Shown: positions 8,625 through 17,239 of the stretch, piece after piece | Layout of the letters: every line of letters starts with the position of its first letter | Numbering within the stretch: position 1 is the first letter of the stretch | Source of the DNA: Stanieria cyanosphaera PCC 7437 | Lineage (GTDB): Bacteria > Cyanobacteriota > Cyanobacteriia > Cyanobacteriales > Xenococcaceae | DNA: 64,000 nt | Direction of reading: 5' to 3' | NCBI RefSeq assembly: GCF_000317575.1 | Contig: NC_019748.1 | Coordinates: forward strand, 1,566,001 to 1,630,000 | Program-made: the position numbers and the translations under genes | Notes under the pieces: generated by a model | Seen by the model: only the letters and a program-made list of their open reading frames with translations | Databases searched by the model: none | Told to the model about the DNA's origin: nothing

Positions 8625-9606
8625 TTTTTTTGAAATAGAATCGGTCTAAGCCAAAACTAAACCAACAACCCAAAGCAATAATAATAACTGCAAATACACC
8701 CAAAATTCTCTGCACAACAGCAAAATTACTGGCGACTAAAGCAGGAACTCCTAATAATTCTAATCCTCCAATCCAACTCCATTCCATAAAACCTAAATTG
8801 GCAGGAGTAATACTAATAATCATTGCAGTTTGCACTAAATTAATTGTAAACGCGATCGCCCAAAAACTAATCGCAAATTTTCCTGCTAGTACCACGAAGA
8901 AACTACGTAACATCCAATTGAAGTGTCTAATGACTGAAATCCAAAATACTTTGAGAGTAAATCTAGTTGATAAGATTGGAATTTCTTCGGTTGATAAATC
9001 TAGCTCTATTTCAGGTTTTTTCGCAGCTTTATGTTTGAGGCGTTTATACCATTTAAATAATAAAATTGCTAAAGGTTTATGCCAATTTAAAATGATGATA
9101 TGAGTTCCCAGTAAAATACCTAGGGACAAAAAGATTGCTAGAGATAAAGATACTTTGTTTAAGAACAGTAGTAAGGTTGGTGGTAAGAGTAAAATTGGAA
9201 TTAATAAATTAAAAAACTGGTCATAAAGCAGAGAAAAAAAGCCTTGGGATAAAGTTCCAACTTTATGTAGTTTAATTGCCAAACCTTGCACAACAGTTAA
9301 ACCAATTTGATAAGGCACAAACTGAGCAATCAGGTTAGCAAAAACAATATAATACAAATAAAATTTTTGTGGAGTATGATGATTTGTCGTTAATTTTTGA
9401 GCAATAATTTGCCATTTGTAGGAAGTAAACCATAAATGAACAAAAGTTGTAATGACGACTAAAGCAACATAAACAGGATTGAGATTTTGTAAGTTATTGA
9501 CAATCTGATCTATTTCAAGTGGGGTTAGTTTTATGAGTAACCAAACTAGAAAGATACCAAGACTAGAAGATAAAATTGCATAAACTAAATTTTTAGTAGA
9601 GATCAT
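8593..9606 (-). CDS. Lysylphosphatidylglycerol synthase TM-like / flippase-like membrane protein
   Basis: A 337-residue protein with about eight membrane helices of the LPG_synthase_TM (UPF0104, YbhN/AglD2) family. Family-like features are the early segment NPVYVALVVITTFVHLWFTS, the conserved region FANLIAQFVPYQIGLTVVQG, and ITPANLGFMEWSWIGGLELL near the C-terminus. Members occur alone or fused to GT2 polyprenyl-phosphate glycosyltransferases (AglD) and are proposed to move lipids or lipid-linked sugars across membranes. It overlaps the downstream GT-C-like gene by 32 bp and follows the sulfotransferase after 21 bp, so these genes form one transcription unit. No catalytic LysX domain is present. 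Confidence 0.78.
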   Translation of the reverse strand: MISTKNLVYAILSSSLGIFLVWLLIKLTPLEIDQIVNNLQNLNPVYVALVVITTFVHLWFTSYKWQIIAQKLTTNHHTPQKFYLYYIVFANLIAQFVPYQIGLTVVQGLAIKLHKVGTLSQGFFSLLYDQFFNLLIPILLLPPTLLLFLNKVSLSLAIFLSLGILLGTHIIILNWHKPLAILLFKWYKRLKHKAAKKPEIELDLSTEEIPILSTRFTLKVFWISVIRHFNWMLRSFFVVLAGKFAISFWAIAFTINLVQTAMIISITPANLGFMEWSWIGGLELLGVPALVASNFAVVQRILGVFAVIIIALGCWFSFGLDRFYFKKNELSQKNSWR

Positions 9607-9627
9607 TTTTTAAATAGTTTAATTAAA

Positions 9628-10560
9628 TTAAATTTCATCATAGCCCCATTGTTTAACTAAATCTACGCCCAGTAATTCAGAAATTCTAATTACTTCAGGT
9701 TGAAATTTTTTCATGAGTTGAATTTTAATTTCTTTAGGCATAAAAGATTTGGGAGCTTCACTCCAAAAAAATCTTTCGACAATTTTGTCTCGGACAAATT
9801 CATTAAACTCTTGAGAGAATATATTTTTAGTAATATTTTTAATTATTTGATTATTAGCTAAATTATTTAAAGCTTTAAATTTTACTTCTTTATTAACATT
9901 AATTGCTTCGTATTGAGGTGAAAAATTAGGATTGACTTGCAAAAATTTTAAAATTTCTTGATAGGTTTGTTCGTTGTTGTTTTTAAAATCTTCAAATAGG
10001 ATAACTTTGATTTGAGATGAATTAAAAATATCGTAGTAACGTTTAACTTGTTCGTAATATTTAATCCGCTCTGAATAATACAAATAGGAAGGAGAAGTTA
10101 CTCGTGGACTAAGCATTTTGCCAGACTTTCTAACTGATTCTAATGTCAAAGCCTTGATAAAATTTTCTTCATTTTCTTCTGTAAATTTAACATAATGACT
10201 GTGTAAAGAATAAAGAAAAGTAGCTGGTTCTCTTAAAATAATAATTATCTTTGCTTCAGGATTAAATTCATAAATTTTTTGGGCTGCAACTTGGGAATAT
10301 AAATATTGGGTTGAAGACTCACCAGCAATTTTTTCGTTTTTTATTTTAGTAAATAGTTTTAAATAATCTTTTTCTTCTCTAAAATCAAAAAATAACTGAG
10401 TCTGATGATAGCGATCGCTTTCTTGATGAAAATCATCACAAAAAAAATGTGGCTCTTTGATACTAGCCATATAAATTTCTGGATGTTGCCCTAGAAACTG
10501 ATGTAAAGCTGTTGTTCCAGATTTTGGTTGTCCGACAATAAAAAGATTAGGCTTTTTCAT
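9628..10560 (-). CDS. Sulfotransferase family protein
   Basis: A 310-residue PAPS-dependent sulfotransferase. The 5'-phosphosulfate-binding loop PKSGTTALHQFL lies at residues 12-23, followed by the typical HPEIYMASIKEPHFF. The 3'-phosphate-binding stretch IIILREPATFLYSLHSHY is near residues 105-122. The C-terminal half includes KVILFEDFKNN. The enzyme transfers sulfate from PAPS to a hydroxyl or amino group of a sugar or lipid. No membrane segment is visible, so it should act in the cytoplasm before export. Neighbouring glycosyltransferases and the flippase-like gene point to a sulfated glycan or glycolipid as product. The acceptor cannot be predicted. Confidence 0.85.
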   Translation of the reverse strand: MKKPNLFIVGQPKSGTTALHQFLGQHPEIYMASIKEPHFFCDDFHQESDRYHQTQLFFDFREEKDYLKLFTKIKNEKIAGESSTQYLYSQVAAQKIYEFNPEAKIIIILREPATFLYSLHSHYVKFTEENEENFIKALTLESVRKSGKMLSPRVTSPSYLYYSERIKYYEQVKRYYDIFNSSQIKVILFEDFKNNNEQTYQEILKFLQVNPNFSPQYEAINVNKEVKFKALNNLANNQIIKNITKNIFSQEFNEFVRDKIVERFFWSEAPKSFMPKEIKIQLMKKFQPEVIRISELLGVDLVKQWGYDEI

Positions 10561-10957
10561 TTAATTTTCTTTTTTTAATAATATAAAATCCTAAAATGAA
10601 CGCTACAAATTAATACTTTTATTTCCTTAACTTTTTATCTGTAGCAAATTTTAAAGTATTTCATCTAAGCATGATTTAATATGGTCAAGTTTACTTGTCA
10701 ATTAATTCTTACTAAATAGCAAATTACTGTGCTTTTCAGGTGAATAGACTAAAAGATTAATTTAACTAAACCAAACTGTTCTGGTATTCCCTATTCTGTC
10801 AAAGCATTAACATAGTCTACCCAATTAAAAACTGATGTAAGTATAATTTTGTTTTTACAATTAAATATTTCTAGCCCATTTTTTTTCAATTTTTATTTTT
10901 TTTTAATAATACTCTAAAATAAAAGCTTATCAACTTAATTATTTTTTAATCTTACAA
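10561..10957. other. AT-rich intergenic region, 397 bp
   Basis: The gap separates the sulfotransferase from the upstream methyltransferase on the same strand, so the downstream half of the cluster probably has its own promoter here. It is rich in A and T tracts. I see no gene, clear terminator hairpin or shared repeat. Confidence 0.5.
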
Positions 10958-11578
10958 CTATATAGCTCTTGAACTTACTGAAACAAATTCATTGTAGAGA
11001 AACAAGTGACCTAAAATTCTGGGAAAAGGAAAGGAATATTCTTTGATAACTTTAAAACCAAGTTGACTAGTAAGATTTTGCAGTTTTGGAAAATTCATAA
11101 ACTCAACATGGGTTGGATCGCTTTTATATCCAGCCTCTTGAGGAGTCATAATAATCAGTTTTCCTTCAGGCTTCAAATGAGTTAGATATTTTCGGCATAA
11201 CTCTACAGCCTGATTTTGATTCATATGCTCAACCACATGAGATACTAACAATGAATCAAATCTTTGAGGCGTATTAAAAGTTGAATTGTGAAACTCTTCT
11301 GGTGTAAACACAGTAAGTCCACGATTTCTGGCAACTTTGATTGAGTTTAAATTATGGTCGATTCCGACCCCTTTTCCTTTCAGATTAATTAAATTTCTTC
11401 CTATGCCACAGCCAAGATCCAGCGTGAGACCTGGGTTTAATCGTTGAAGATTCCAACGATAAGGTGCTTGTACATCAATAAAACGTTTCCAACCAATCTG
11501 TTGTTTCGCTATTAAAAGCTCAGTGTAATCTCGCGCTTGAGTATTAGATACTTCGAGATTATTATCTTTGCGCTTCAA
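10958..11578 (-). CDS. Class I SAM-dependent methyltransferase
   Basis: A 206-residue Rossmann-fold methyltransferase. Motif I, LTLDLGCGIGRNL, binds S-adenosylmethionine; GVGIDHNLNSIKVARNRG carries the acidic motif II residue; SLLVSHVVEHMNQNQ is motif IV; LKPEGKLIIMTPQE is motif V/VI. This arrangement is the Methyltransf_11/23 type common in polysaccharide clusters. The methyl acceptor is unknown, but the position among glycosyltransferases and a sulfotransferase suggests O-methylation of a sugar. A weak AGGAGG-like site (TTAGGAGGTTAA) lies just upstream of the ATG at 11578. Confidence 0.82.
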   Translation of the reverse strand: MKRKDNNLEVSNTQARDYTELLIAKQQIGWKRFIDVQAPYRWNLQRLNPGLTLDLGCGIGRNLINLKGKGVGIDHNLNSIKVARNRGLTVFTPEEFHNSTFNTPQRFDSLLVSHVVEHMNQNQAVELCRKYLTHLKPEGKLIIMTPQEAGYKSDPTHVEFMNFPKLQNLTSQLGFKVIKEYSFPFPRILGHLFLYNEFVSVSSRAI

Positions 11579-11645
11579 TTTAACCTCCTAATCACCTATT
11601 GTTGTCAGTAAAAATTGCTTAGTGATTTTTTCAGTTTAATTAACT

Positions 11646-12605
11646 TCAACTAGATGTTGTTTGTAAACGAGCTTTTAATCGAGCGAAGACTCTTTCGAGA
11701 ATACGAGAATCACGGAAATAACGATACCATCCTCTTGGTGTTAGAGAAACAAACTCTCCTCCCAGTTTGCATAAATTTGTCTTTTCACCATGCACCATCG
11801 CAGCTAAAGCTGTATTTACTTCGGTAGAAAACAAAGCTACTCTTCTAATTTTGAGTTTGTTATTAATATTAGTTTCCCATTTTGTCAAATGTTGTTCAAA
11901 TACCGATCGCATTTGCTGGTGAAATTCACTTAAACTAGAACTTCGGCGAACTGTTTGCGAATTAGGATGAACCCGAAAAGCAGCCAGAGGTTGAGGATAA
12001 TAAATTGTTTCACCGCTAGCAGCTATTTTTAACCAAAAATCCCAATCAGCCGTGTACCAAAGTTCCTCATTTAAACCACCTACATCAAGAGCTACTTTCC
12101 TGCTAAATACAGGTGCAGGAATAGCAATAAAATTCTGAACTAATAACCTCTCCATCATCAGTTCAGCTTTAATTACTGTAGGATAAGAAGGTAAGGGACA
12201 TCGCCAAGTTCCTAAAGGCTTACCTTGAGTATCGATAAATAGAGAAGAGTGCAAATATAAATTAGCTTGAGGATAAGACGCGATCACTTCTTTGATATTT
12301 TTCAAACGATCTTGAAACCAAAGATCATCTTGATGCAAGAAACAAACATATTCACCTTGAGCCAAAGATAGTCCGTAATTAGTATTAGTAACCCAATTTC
12401 CAATCCGATTGCGTTTGATAATCTGGAGAGGTAGTTGATCTTGATAAGAATCCAAAATCTCCAGAGTTGTATCAGTAGAGCCATCATCTACCACAATACA
12501 TTCAATCCCAGATTCCTGTTGCATCACAATTGAATCGAGTGCAGCAGCTAAATAATCTGCGCCGTTATAAGTAGGGATGATAACTGATAACCAAGGTTGA
12601 TTCAT
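11646..12605 (-). CDS. GT2 family glycosyltransferase
   Basis: A 319-residue inverting GT-A glycosyltransferase. The N-terminus WLSVIIPTYNGADYLAAALD is the nucleotide-sugar binding start of GT2; VVDDGSTD and CFLHQDDLW supply the acidic metal-binding positions; the acceptor part includes YTADWDFWLKIAASGE. No membrane helices are evident. It would add a sugar from an NDP donor to a growing lipid-linked glycan. The C-terminal 70 residues are basic and rich in Arg. It lies between the methyltransferase and the DPM1-like GT2 on the same strand with short gaps, so it is likely cotranscribed. Confidence 0.85.
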   Translation of the reverse strand: MNQPWLSVIIPTYNGADYLAAALDSIVMQQESGIECIVVDDGSTDTTLEILDSYQDQLPLQIIKRNRIGNWVTNTNYGLSLAQGEYVCFLHQDDLWFQDRLKNIKEVIASYPQANLYLHSSLFIDTQGKPLGTWRCPLPSYPTVIKAELMMERLLVQNFIAIPAPVFSRKVALDVGGLNEELWYTADWDFWLKIAASGETIYYPQPLAAFRVHPNSQTVRRSSSLSEFHQQMRSVFEQHLTKWETNINNKLKIRRVALFSTEVNTALAAMVHGEKTNLCKLGGEFVSLTPRGWYRYFRDSRILERVFARLKARLQTTSS

Positions 12606-12650
12606 GAAAAAACTAAGCTAATATTTTCAGAGCAAAAAGTTGATTTGGTT

Positions 12651-13829
12651 TTAACTATGCTTTAAGCCCAAAATACTCAAAAAGAAACTAGAAAACACAA
12701 CTTGGACTCCCAAAGCTAAACAAGTAATTGCAGGAATCACAATTTTCATGACTTGAGTAGGATCTAATGAACCAAATAAATTCTGTTCCCAAATCCCAAA
12801 AGCATAGATCGAAGCAGTCACTCCCGCTACCAGTAGTATGCCACCACAAATCAATCCAGATTCAAGGTTGATATGACGCATCAATCTCTTCAAACGGCGA
12901 TCCTCTGGTAGTAAACCTTCCCGAATTGCAAAAACTTTAGAAAATAAGGCAAAAGTAACGATCTGAAAACCAATAATAGTTGCTACCGCAGAATAAAGTA
13001 AGGTGTGAACCTTCTCAGTCGGTAATAGCCATAAATTAGCTAATACACCCATCACCATCAGAAAAATTCCTGGATACAAAAACAACCAACGGGGACTGTA
13101 CATTAATAAAAAGCGTAAATGTCTCCAACCATCGCGCCAGCTACGTAAATGAGGCGGACGACTACGCCCATCAGGAGATAAAGTTGTTGGTACTTCTGTC
13201 ATTTGCATTTTGTGTAAGGTAGCCTTAACCACCATTTCACTAGCAAATTCCATTCCTGTAGTGCGTAAATCTAATTTATCAATCGCATCTTTTCTAAAAC
13301 CCCTCAAACCGCAGTGAAAATCATTACAAGGGCTAGCAAATAAAATCTTACCGATCCAGGTTAATACTGGGTTACCTAAGTATTTATGATGTAAAGGCAT
13401 TGCTCCTGGTGCAATTCCACCTTTGAAACGATTACCCATTACTAAATCATAACCTTCTCGAAGCTTGCTGATAAAAGGCATTAAATTAGTAAAATCATAA
13501 CTATCATCCGCATCACCCATGATGATGTATTCTCCGAGAGAATTTAGGATTCCGCCTCTTAGCGCACTGCCATAACCTTTTTCGTATATATGGACAACCC
13601 GCGCTCCTAAATTTCTAGCAATTTCTTGAGAACCATCAGTGCTACCATTGTCAGCTATAATAATTTCTCCAGAAATATTATTTGCTTTTAACGACCATTG
13701 AGCTTTTTTGATACAAGTAGCAATTGTTTCTGCTTCATTTAAACAAGGCATGACAATTGAAACTTCAATTTGATTGTTAAGAGTAGTGCTTGTAGAATTA
13801 ATTTGTGTTTGTGGTATATTTGTTAGCAT
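12651..13829 (-). CDS. DPM1-like GT2 polyprenyl-phosphate glycosyltransferase with C-terminal TM domain
   Basis: A 392-residue enzyme. Residues about 22-245 are a GT2 domain of the dolichyl/undecaprenyl-phosphate sugar synthase type, with SIVMPCLNEAETIATCIKKA, IIADNGSTDGSQ, YIIMGDADDSYDF and the family motif LTWIGKILF followed by DFHCGLRGFRKDA. Residues about 250-390 hold four hydrophobic helices. Such proteins make polyprenyl-phosphate mannose or glucose on the cytoplasmic face, the donor used by GT-C enzymes outside. This fits the GT-C-like pair and the flippase-like protein downstream. It is the first gene of the minus-strand cluster. Sugar specificity is unknown. Confidence 0.85.
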   Translation of the reverse strand: MLTNIPQTQINSTSTTLNNQIEVSIVMPCLNEAETIATCIKKAQWSLKANNISGEIIIADNGSTDGSQEIARNLGARVVHIYEKGYGSALRGGILNSLGEYIIMGDADDSYDFTNLMPFISKLREGYDLVMGNRFKGGIAPGAMPLHHKYLGNPVLTWIGKILFASPCNDFHCGLRGFRKDAIDKLDLRTTGMEFASEMVVKATLHKMQMTEVPTTLSPDGRSRPPHLRSWRDGWRHLRFLLMYSPRWLFLYPGIFLMVMGVLANLWLLPTEKVHTLLYSAVATIIGFQIVTFALFSKVFAIREGLLPEDRRLKRLMRHINLESGLICGGILLVAGVTASIYAFGIWEQNLFGSLDPTQVMKIVIPAITCLALGVQVVFSSFFLSILGLKHS

Positions 13830-14292
13830 TTTTTGATTTACTCTCGAAAAGTTCAGTTAATTTAGTAGTTATTAATTCACTACTTTTTTATAAAAAAAAT
13901 CCTGCCGATTCGATCTTTTAACTGCTTGCTTTAGCGATTTTTAATGATCGCTGAATTACAGCTAGTTCTAGAGTTTTTAAATTTTATTTTTTTAACGATA
14001 ATAGAAATGAGTAAAAAATTGGTGAATATACTAAAGAAATAAATTAGTAAAAATCTCGGTAATAAAATTCAACGTCTTGAGCAAGAGTTGCTTGGCTTGA
14101 AAAGTGCTAATTTTTAAGTTTGAGGGGTAAAAAAAAATCAAAAGTTCAGCTATCTGAATACCTCAAAGAACTGTTAGCGCAAATTATTTCTATTTATACT
14201 GTAATAATAAAATATTTTGTTTCAATATTCTTATTTTTTTAAATACTAATGCCTACTATTTTTTGAACAATAGTTATTTTCGTGATCTTGCC
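13830..14292. other. Intergenic region, 463 bp
   Basis: The gap lies upstream of the minus-strand glycan cluster and should carry its promoter. It is AT-rich. I find no ORF with coding character, no tRNA and no repeat in common with other gaps. Confidence 0.5.
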
Positions 14293-15093
14293 TTAAAGTG
14301 GGATTTCTTCAATTCCTGCGATCGCTGAAATTAAAGTTTCTGTTCGCTGCTGTTTACTAGAGATTTCTTCCGCCAAAAAGTAGTCAGAATAGGGGCAGCT
14401 TTCTTGACAGTTAAAGTTATGAGGAAAAAAAATCTTTTGCTCCCAATAACCAACCAACCAATCATCTAAATTCCTGAGAAGGTTCATTAAATCTTGCTGA
14501 GTTTTTTGATGCTGTTTTTGATTATAATTAAATGTTAAACTTTGAGGTTGATTGGGCAATTTGACAAACCAATAAGTCATCGAAATTTGTTCTGGTAAGT
14601 ATAGCGAAGTCTCGGCTAATAAATAAAGGTAAAGACGAGTTTGCCAATTTTGAGCTAATTTAGTCTTATTTTGGGGTTTTAGATAGGTTTTCCAATCAAA
14701 AATTCTTGCTTGTTGTTCGTCTGCAATTAAAAGGTCATAAATTACTGTCAACAAATAACCATTTAAACTTAAAGTACGAGTATGTTCTGCCTCCCGCCAT
14801 TGATTAGAGTTTTGCAGTAAAATTTCGGGTGCAGCTTCAACCAAAGCTTGATAAGCTTGATTTAGCTCTTCGTTTTCTGTTAATAAAGATGCGATCGGTA
14901 ATTCTAACTCTCTTTGCTGCATCAGTAAGTGAAAACATTTACCCCAAGTTTGAGTTTCTTGTTGTTCTGGATTAGGAAGAGAAGTAAGTCGGTCTAAATA
15001 CACTTGCTGAAATCTAGGCGGACAAGTTGCCAATAAATTAAGCTGTCCTTGAGATAGACGCATTTTAAAATAGTTAGTTCCCATTGTTATCAA
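14293..15093 (-). CDS. PD-(D/E)XK nuclease family protein (RecB-like)
   Basis: A 266-residue single-domain nuclease of the PDDEXK_1/RecB-exonuclease type. LLATCPPRFQQVYLDRL resembles the first conserved Cys-Pro-Arg helix, GKCFHLLMQQ contains the usual His, ARIFDWKTYLKP gives the catalytic D-x-K core, and QNWQTRLYLYLLAE is the downstream Gln/Tyr helix. The C-terminus has NCQESCPYSDYF, which recalls the Cys cluster of iron-sulfur RecB/AddB/Cas4 nucleases but shows only two Cys, so a cluster is uncertain. Starts at the ATG at 15093 or, more likely, at the third Met (15063, MRLSQGQLNLLATC). It follows the DUF2808 gene by 2 bp, suggesting cotranscription. DNA repair is the likely role. Confidence 0.75.
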   Translation of the reverse strand: MITMGTNYFKMRLSQGQLNLLATCPPRFQQVYLDRLTSLPNPEQQETQTWGKCFHLLMQQRELELPIASLLTENEELNQAYQALVEAAPEILLQNSNQWREAEHTRTLSLNGYLLTVIYDLLIADEQQARIFDWKTYLKPQNKTKLAQNWQTRLYLYLLAETSLYLPEQISMTYWFVKLPNQPQSLTFNYNQKQHQKTQQDLMNLLRNLDDWLVGYWEQKIFFPHNFNCQESCPYSDYFLAEEISSKQQRTETLISAIAGIEEIPL

Positions 15094-15095
15094 AT

Positions 15096-15686
15096 TTAAA
15101 GGTCAAATAAACTGTCATTACCTCGATAAAAGTGTAATCTTCCTGGACCTAAATATAAACCACGAGGGTTGTTACCTGCGGGAAAAACTGTAACTCCAAA
15201 TAAATATTCTCCTTCGTAATCAGGATTTCTTTTTGGTTTTAATCCTACTGTAAAATTTTTTCCTGGAGAAATAGGATTAGAAAGGACTATTGTAATTACT
15301 TTGGTTTTTTCATCTTGACTAACATTTTTAATAGCTAATTGTTCTTCTTTATGACGATGATTACCTAAATATGCAACAGTTTTTTTTAGATCAAAATTAA
15401 TTTCATCCATACCTCGTCGTTGATTGATGACAATAGTTTGCAAAGAAGCTTCTGCATCTGCTGGTATGACAAGATCAAAATAATAAGTTGCACTCCACAT
15501 CCTGACACCACTATGAGTAGCGAACGCATCTAATAAACGTGGAGACTTGCGAAAGAAAGAAGGCGTTTGAGATTGAGAAATTGTTGTTTGTGCTGAAATA
15601 GGTCTAGCAATGACCGATAATTCTAAAGTTACGATTGAAATGAGCGTAACTGCAATTTTTAGCAAGGCAGAGTTAATCTTTGGCAT
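15096..15686 (-). CDS. DUF2808 domain secreted protein
   Basis: A protein of 196 residues if started at MPKINSALLKIAV (15686); an ATG seven codons upstream is also possible. It has a classical signal peptide, with a hydrophobic stretch LLKIAVTLISIVTLELSVIA and a likely cut after ISAQ. The mature part matches DUF2808, a cyanobacterial periplasmic or extracellular family: HSGVRMWSATYYFDLVIPAD, then LSNPISPGKNFTVGLKPKRN, then YLFGVTVFPAG and GLYLGPGRLHFY. The fold is probably beta-rich. Function is unknown in the family. The pairing with a nuclease gene 2 bp downstream looks incidental to mechanism. Confidence 0.85.
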   Translation of the reverse strand: MPKINSALLKIAVTLISIVTLELSVIARPISAQTTISQSQTPSFFRKSPRLLDAFATHSGVRMWSATYYFDLVIPADAEASLQTIVINQRRGMDEINFDLKKTVAYLGNHRHKEEQLAIKNVSQDEKTKVITIVLSNPISPGKNFTVGLKPKRNPDYEGEYLFGVTVFPAGNNPRGLYLGPGRLHFYRGNDSLFDL

Positions 15687-15768
15687 TTTTACAAAAACCC
15701 ATTCCAAAAATGCTTTTATAATTATTTTCTCTAATTATCTAAGTTAAAATCCAAACAAAGTTTTTAGC

Positions 15769-15814
15769 TTTAAGGCAGGAGGCAGGTGTTGGGTGTATCT
15801 TATGAATCCGAGAG
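15769..15814. repeat. Dispersed repeat copy (GGCAGGAGGCAGG family)
   Basis: TTTAAGGCAGGAGGCAGGTG, then a short variable stretch and GAATCCGAGA, recurs at 30153-30198 inside a MITE-like element. The wider GGCAG(A/G)AG motif also occurs near 5186, 27377, 33175 and 38613. It is noncoding in every place. Confidence 0.6.
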
Positions 15815-15994
15815 ATTTTATAATATCTTGAGATAATTAGCAAAAAAAAATCATAGCAAAATTTTCTCATAAGTGTGAGTTACTCTAAAGTAAATTTTAA
15901 GTTAGTTAAATTCTCAAATATAATTGAGCGAGTCTAATTTTATTTAACTGTACTTAACTTACAATTAATCTTGCTCAAAAAAAAATTATTGCTT

Positions 15995-17239
15995 ATGAAA
16001 ATTGCAATTATTAGTTCGGGATTTTTACCTGTTGTTGATGGGGTATCTATTGCAGTTTTTAACAGATTAATTAAACTGAGTAAATGGGGACATCAAGTGT
16101 TATTATTTTGTCCTGATTATAGTCCTCTACTAGAAATTTATCCTGATTGGCAAAATTATACTGGCAATATTTTACCTGGAGTAAAAGTTATTAGTCTGCC
16201 TAGTGTTCCTGCGATCGCTTTAAATTTTGAGCGCGATCCAACTGCAAAATCTTATCAAATAGTTTTAGATCAATTACAACAGTTTCAACCAGATATTATT
16301 CATGTTGATGAACCAGAAAGATTAGCTACCAGATTTTTGCGTCTTCCTGGAGTAGCTTTTGCTAAACAAGCTGGTATTTCCTGTGTAAGTTTTTTCCATA
16401 CTAATTATATTGATTATGCAGAAGATTATTTTCCTTTACCTAGATTATTAATGCGGTTATTTCAATCATTACTTAAATTAATGTTTGCTCGGATTTATAA
16501 TTCCTATGATTTAACTCTAGTGGCGACTGAAATTACGAAAAAAAAAGTTCGGCAAATGGGAATCAATAATGTGCTTCAAGATAGATTATTGGGAATAAAT
16601 TTAAATGAATTTAATTCAGTTACTCGGCAAAATAATTTTTGGCAAAAGCAATATAATATTTCTGAGATAGATCATAAAATTAAACTAATTTGTATCGGTC
16701 GTCTTACTCCAGATAAAGGTTGGAATTTTACCCTCAATGTTTTTGAACAATTAGCTAAAGAAATTGAGCTAAATAATTTAGCTATTATTATTATTGGCGA
16801 GGGAGATTTAAAAGAAAAAATTGCTGAAAAGTTTAGTCAGTTAACTTCTAATTTTTATTTATTAGGAAGAGTATCTCCCACTGATATACCAGCATTATTA
16901 GTCAATAGCGATATTTATATGACTGCTTCCGAAAAAGAAACTACGGGTTTGACAATTTTAGAAGCTTCTGCTGCGGGAATACCAATTATTGCTCCTTCTG
17001 CTGGTGGTGTTATAGATAATATTATTGATGGAAAAACAGGTTTTATATTTGAACCTCAAAATATTGATGATTTTCTTAGCAAACTCAAGTTATTAATTGC
17101 GGAACAACATTTAAGACAGGCAATGGGTAATGAAGGAAAAAATTTTGTTGCCAAATTTGATTGGGATAAAGCGGTAAATAATTTATTAAAAATTTGGCAA
17201 AAGCAAATCGAAGAAAAAGAGCATAAATTTCTGAGCTAA
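15995..17239 (+). CDS. GT4 family glycosyltransferase (SQD2-like)
   Basis: A 414-residue retaining GT-B glycosyltransferase. The ATG at 15995 is preferred (MKIAIISSGFLPVVDGVS); a TTG 24 bp upstream is less likely. The N-terminal domain has the G-rich loop and DIIHVDEPERLATRF; the C-terminal donor domain has IGRLTPDKGWNF and EKETTGLTILEASAAGIP, the E-x7-E motif of GT4. The VDG start and overall layout resemble the sulfoquinovosyl/mannosyl GT4 branch, but specificity is open. It converges on the ABC ATPase gene; their stop codons overlap at 17236-17239. Confidence 0.85.
   Translation: MKIAIISSGFLPVVDGVSIAVFNRLIKLSKWGHQVLLFCPDYSPLLEIYPDWQNYTGNILPGVKVISLPSVPAIALNFERDPTAKSYQIVLDQLQQFQPDIIHVDEPERLATRFLRLPGVAFAKQAGISCVSFFHTNYIDYAEDYFPLPRLLMRLFQSLLKLMFARIYNSYDLTLVATEITKKKVRQMGINNVLQDRLLGINLNEFNSVTRQNNFWQKQYNISEIDHKIKLICIGRLTPDKGWNFTLNVFEQLAKEIELNNLAIIIIGEGDLKEKIAEKFSQLTSNFYLLGRVSPTDIPALLVNSDIYMTASEKETTGLTILEASAAGIPIIAPSAGGVIDNIIDGKTGFIFEPQNIDDFLSKLKLLIAEQHLRQAMGNEGKNFVAKFDWDKAVNNLLKIWQKQIEEKEHKFLS

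Noticed and set aside
8798-9103. 101-codon plus-strand frame in the flippase-like gene
   Set aside because: Antisense shadow of a membrane protein gene with clear family motifs.
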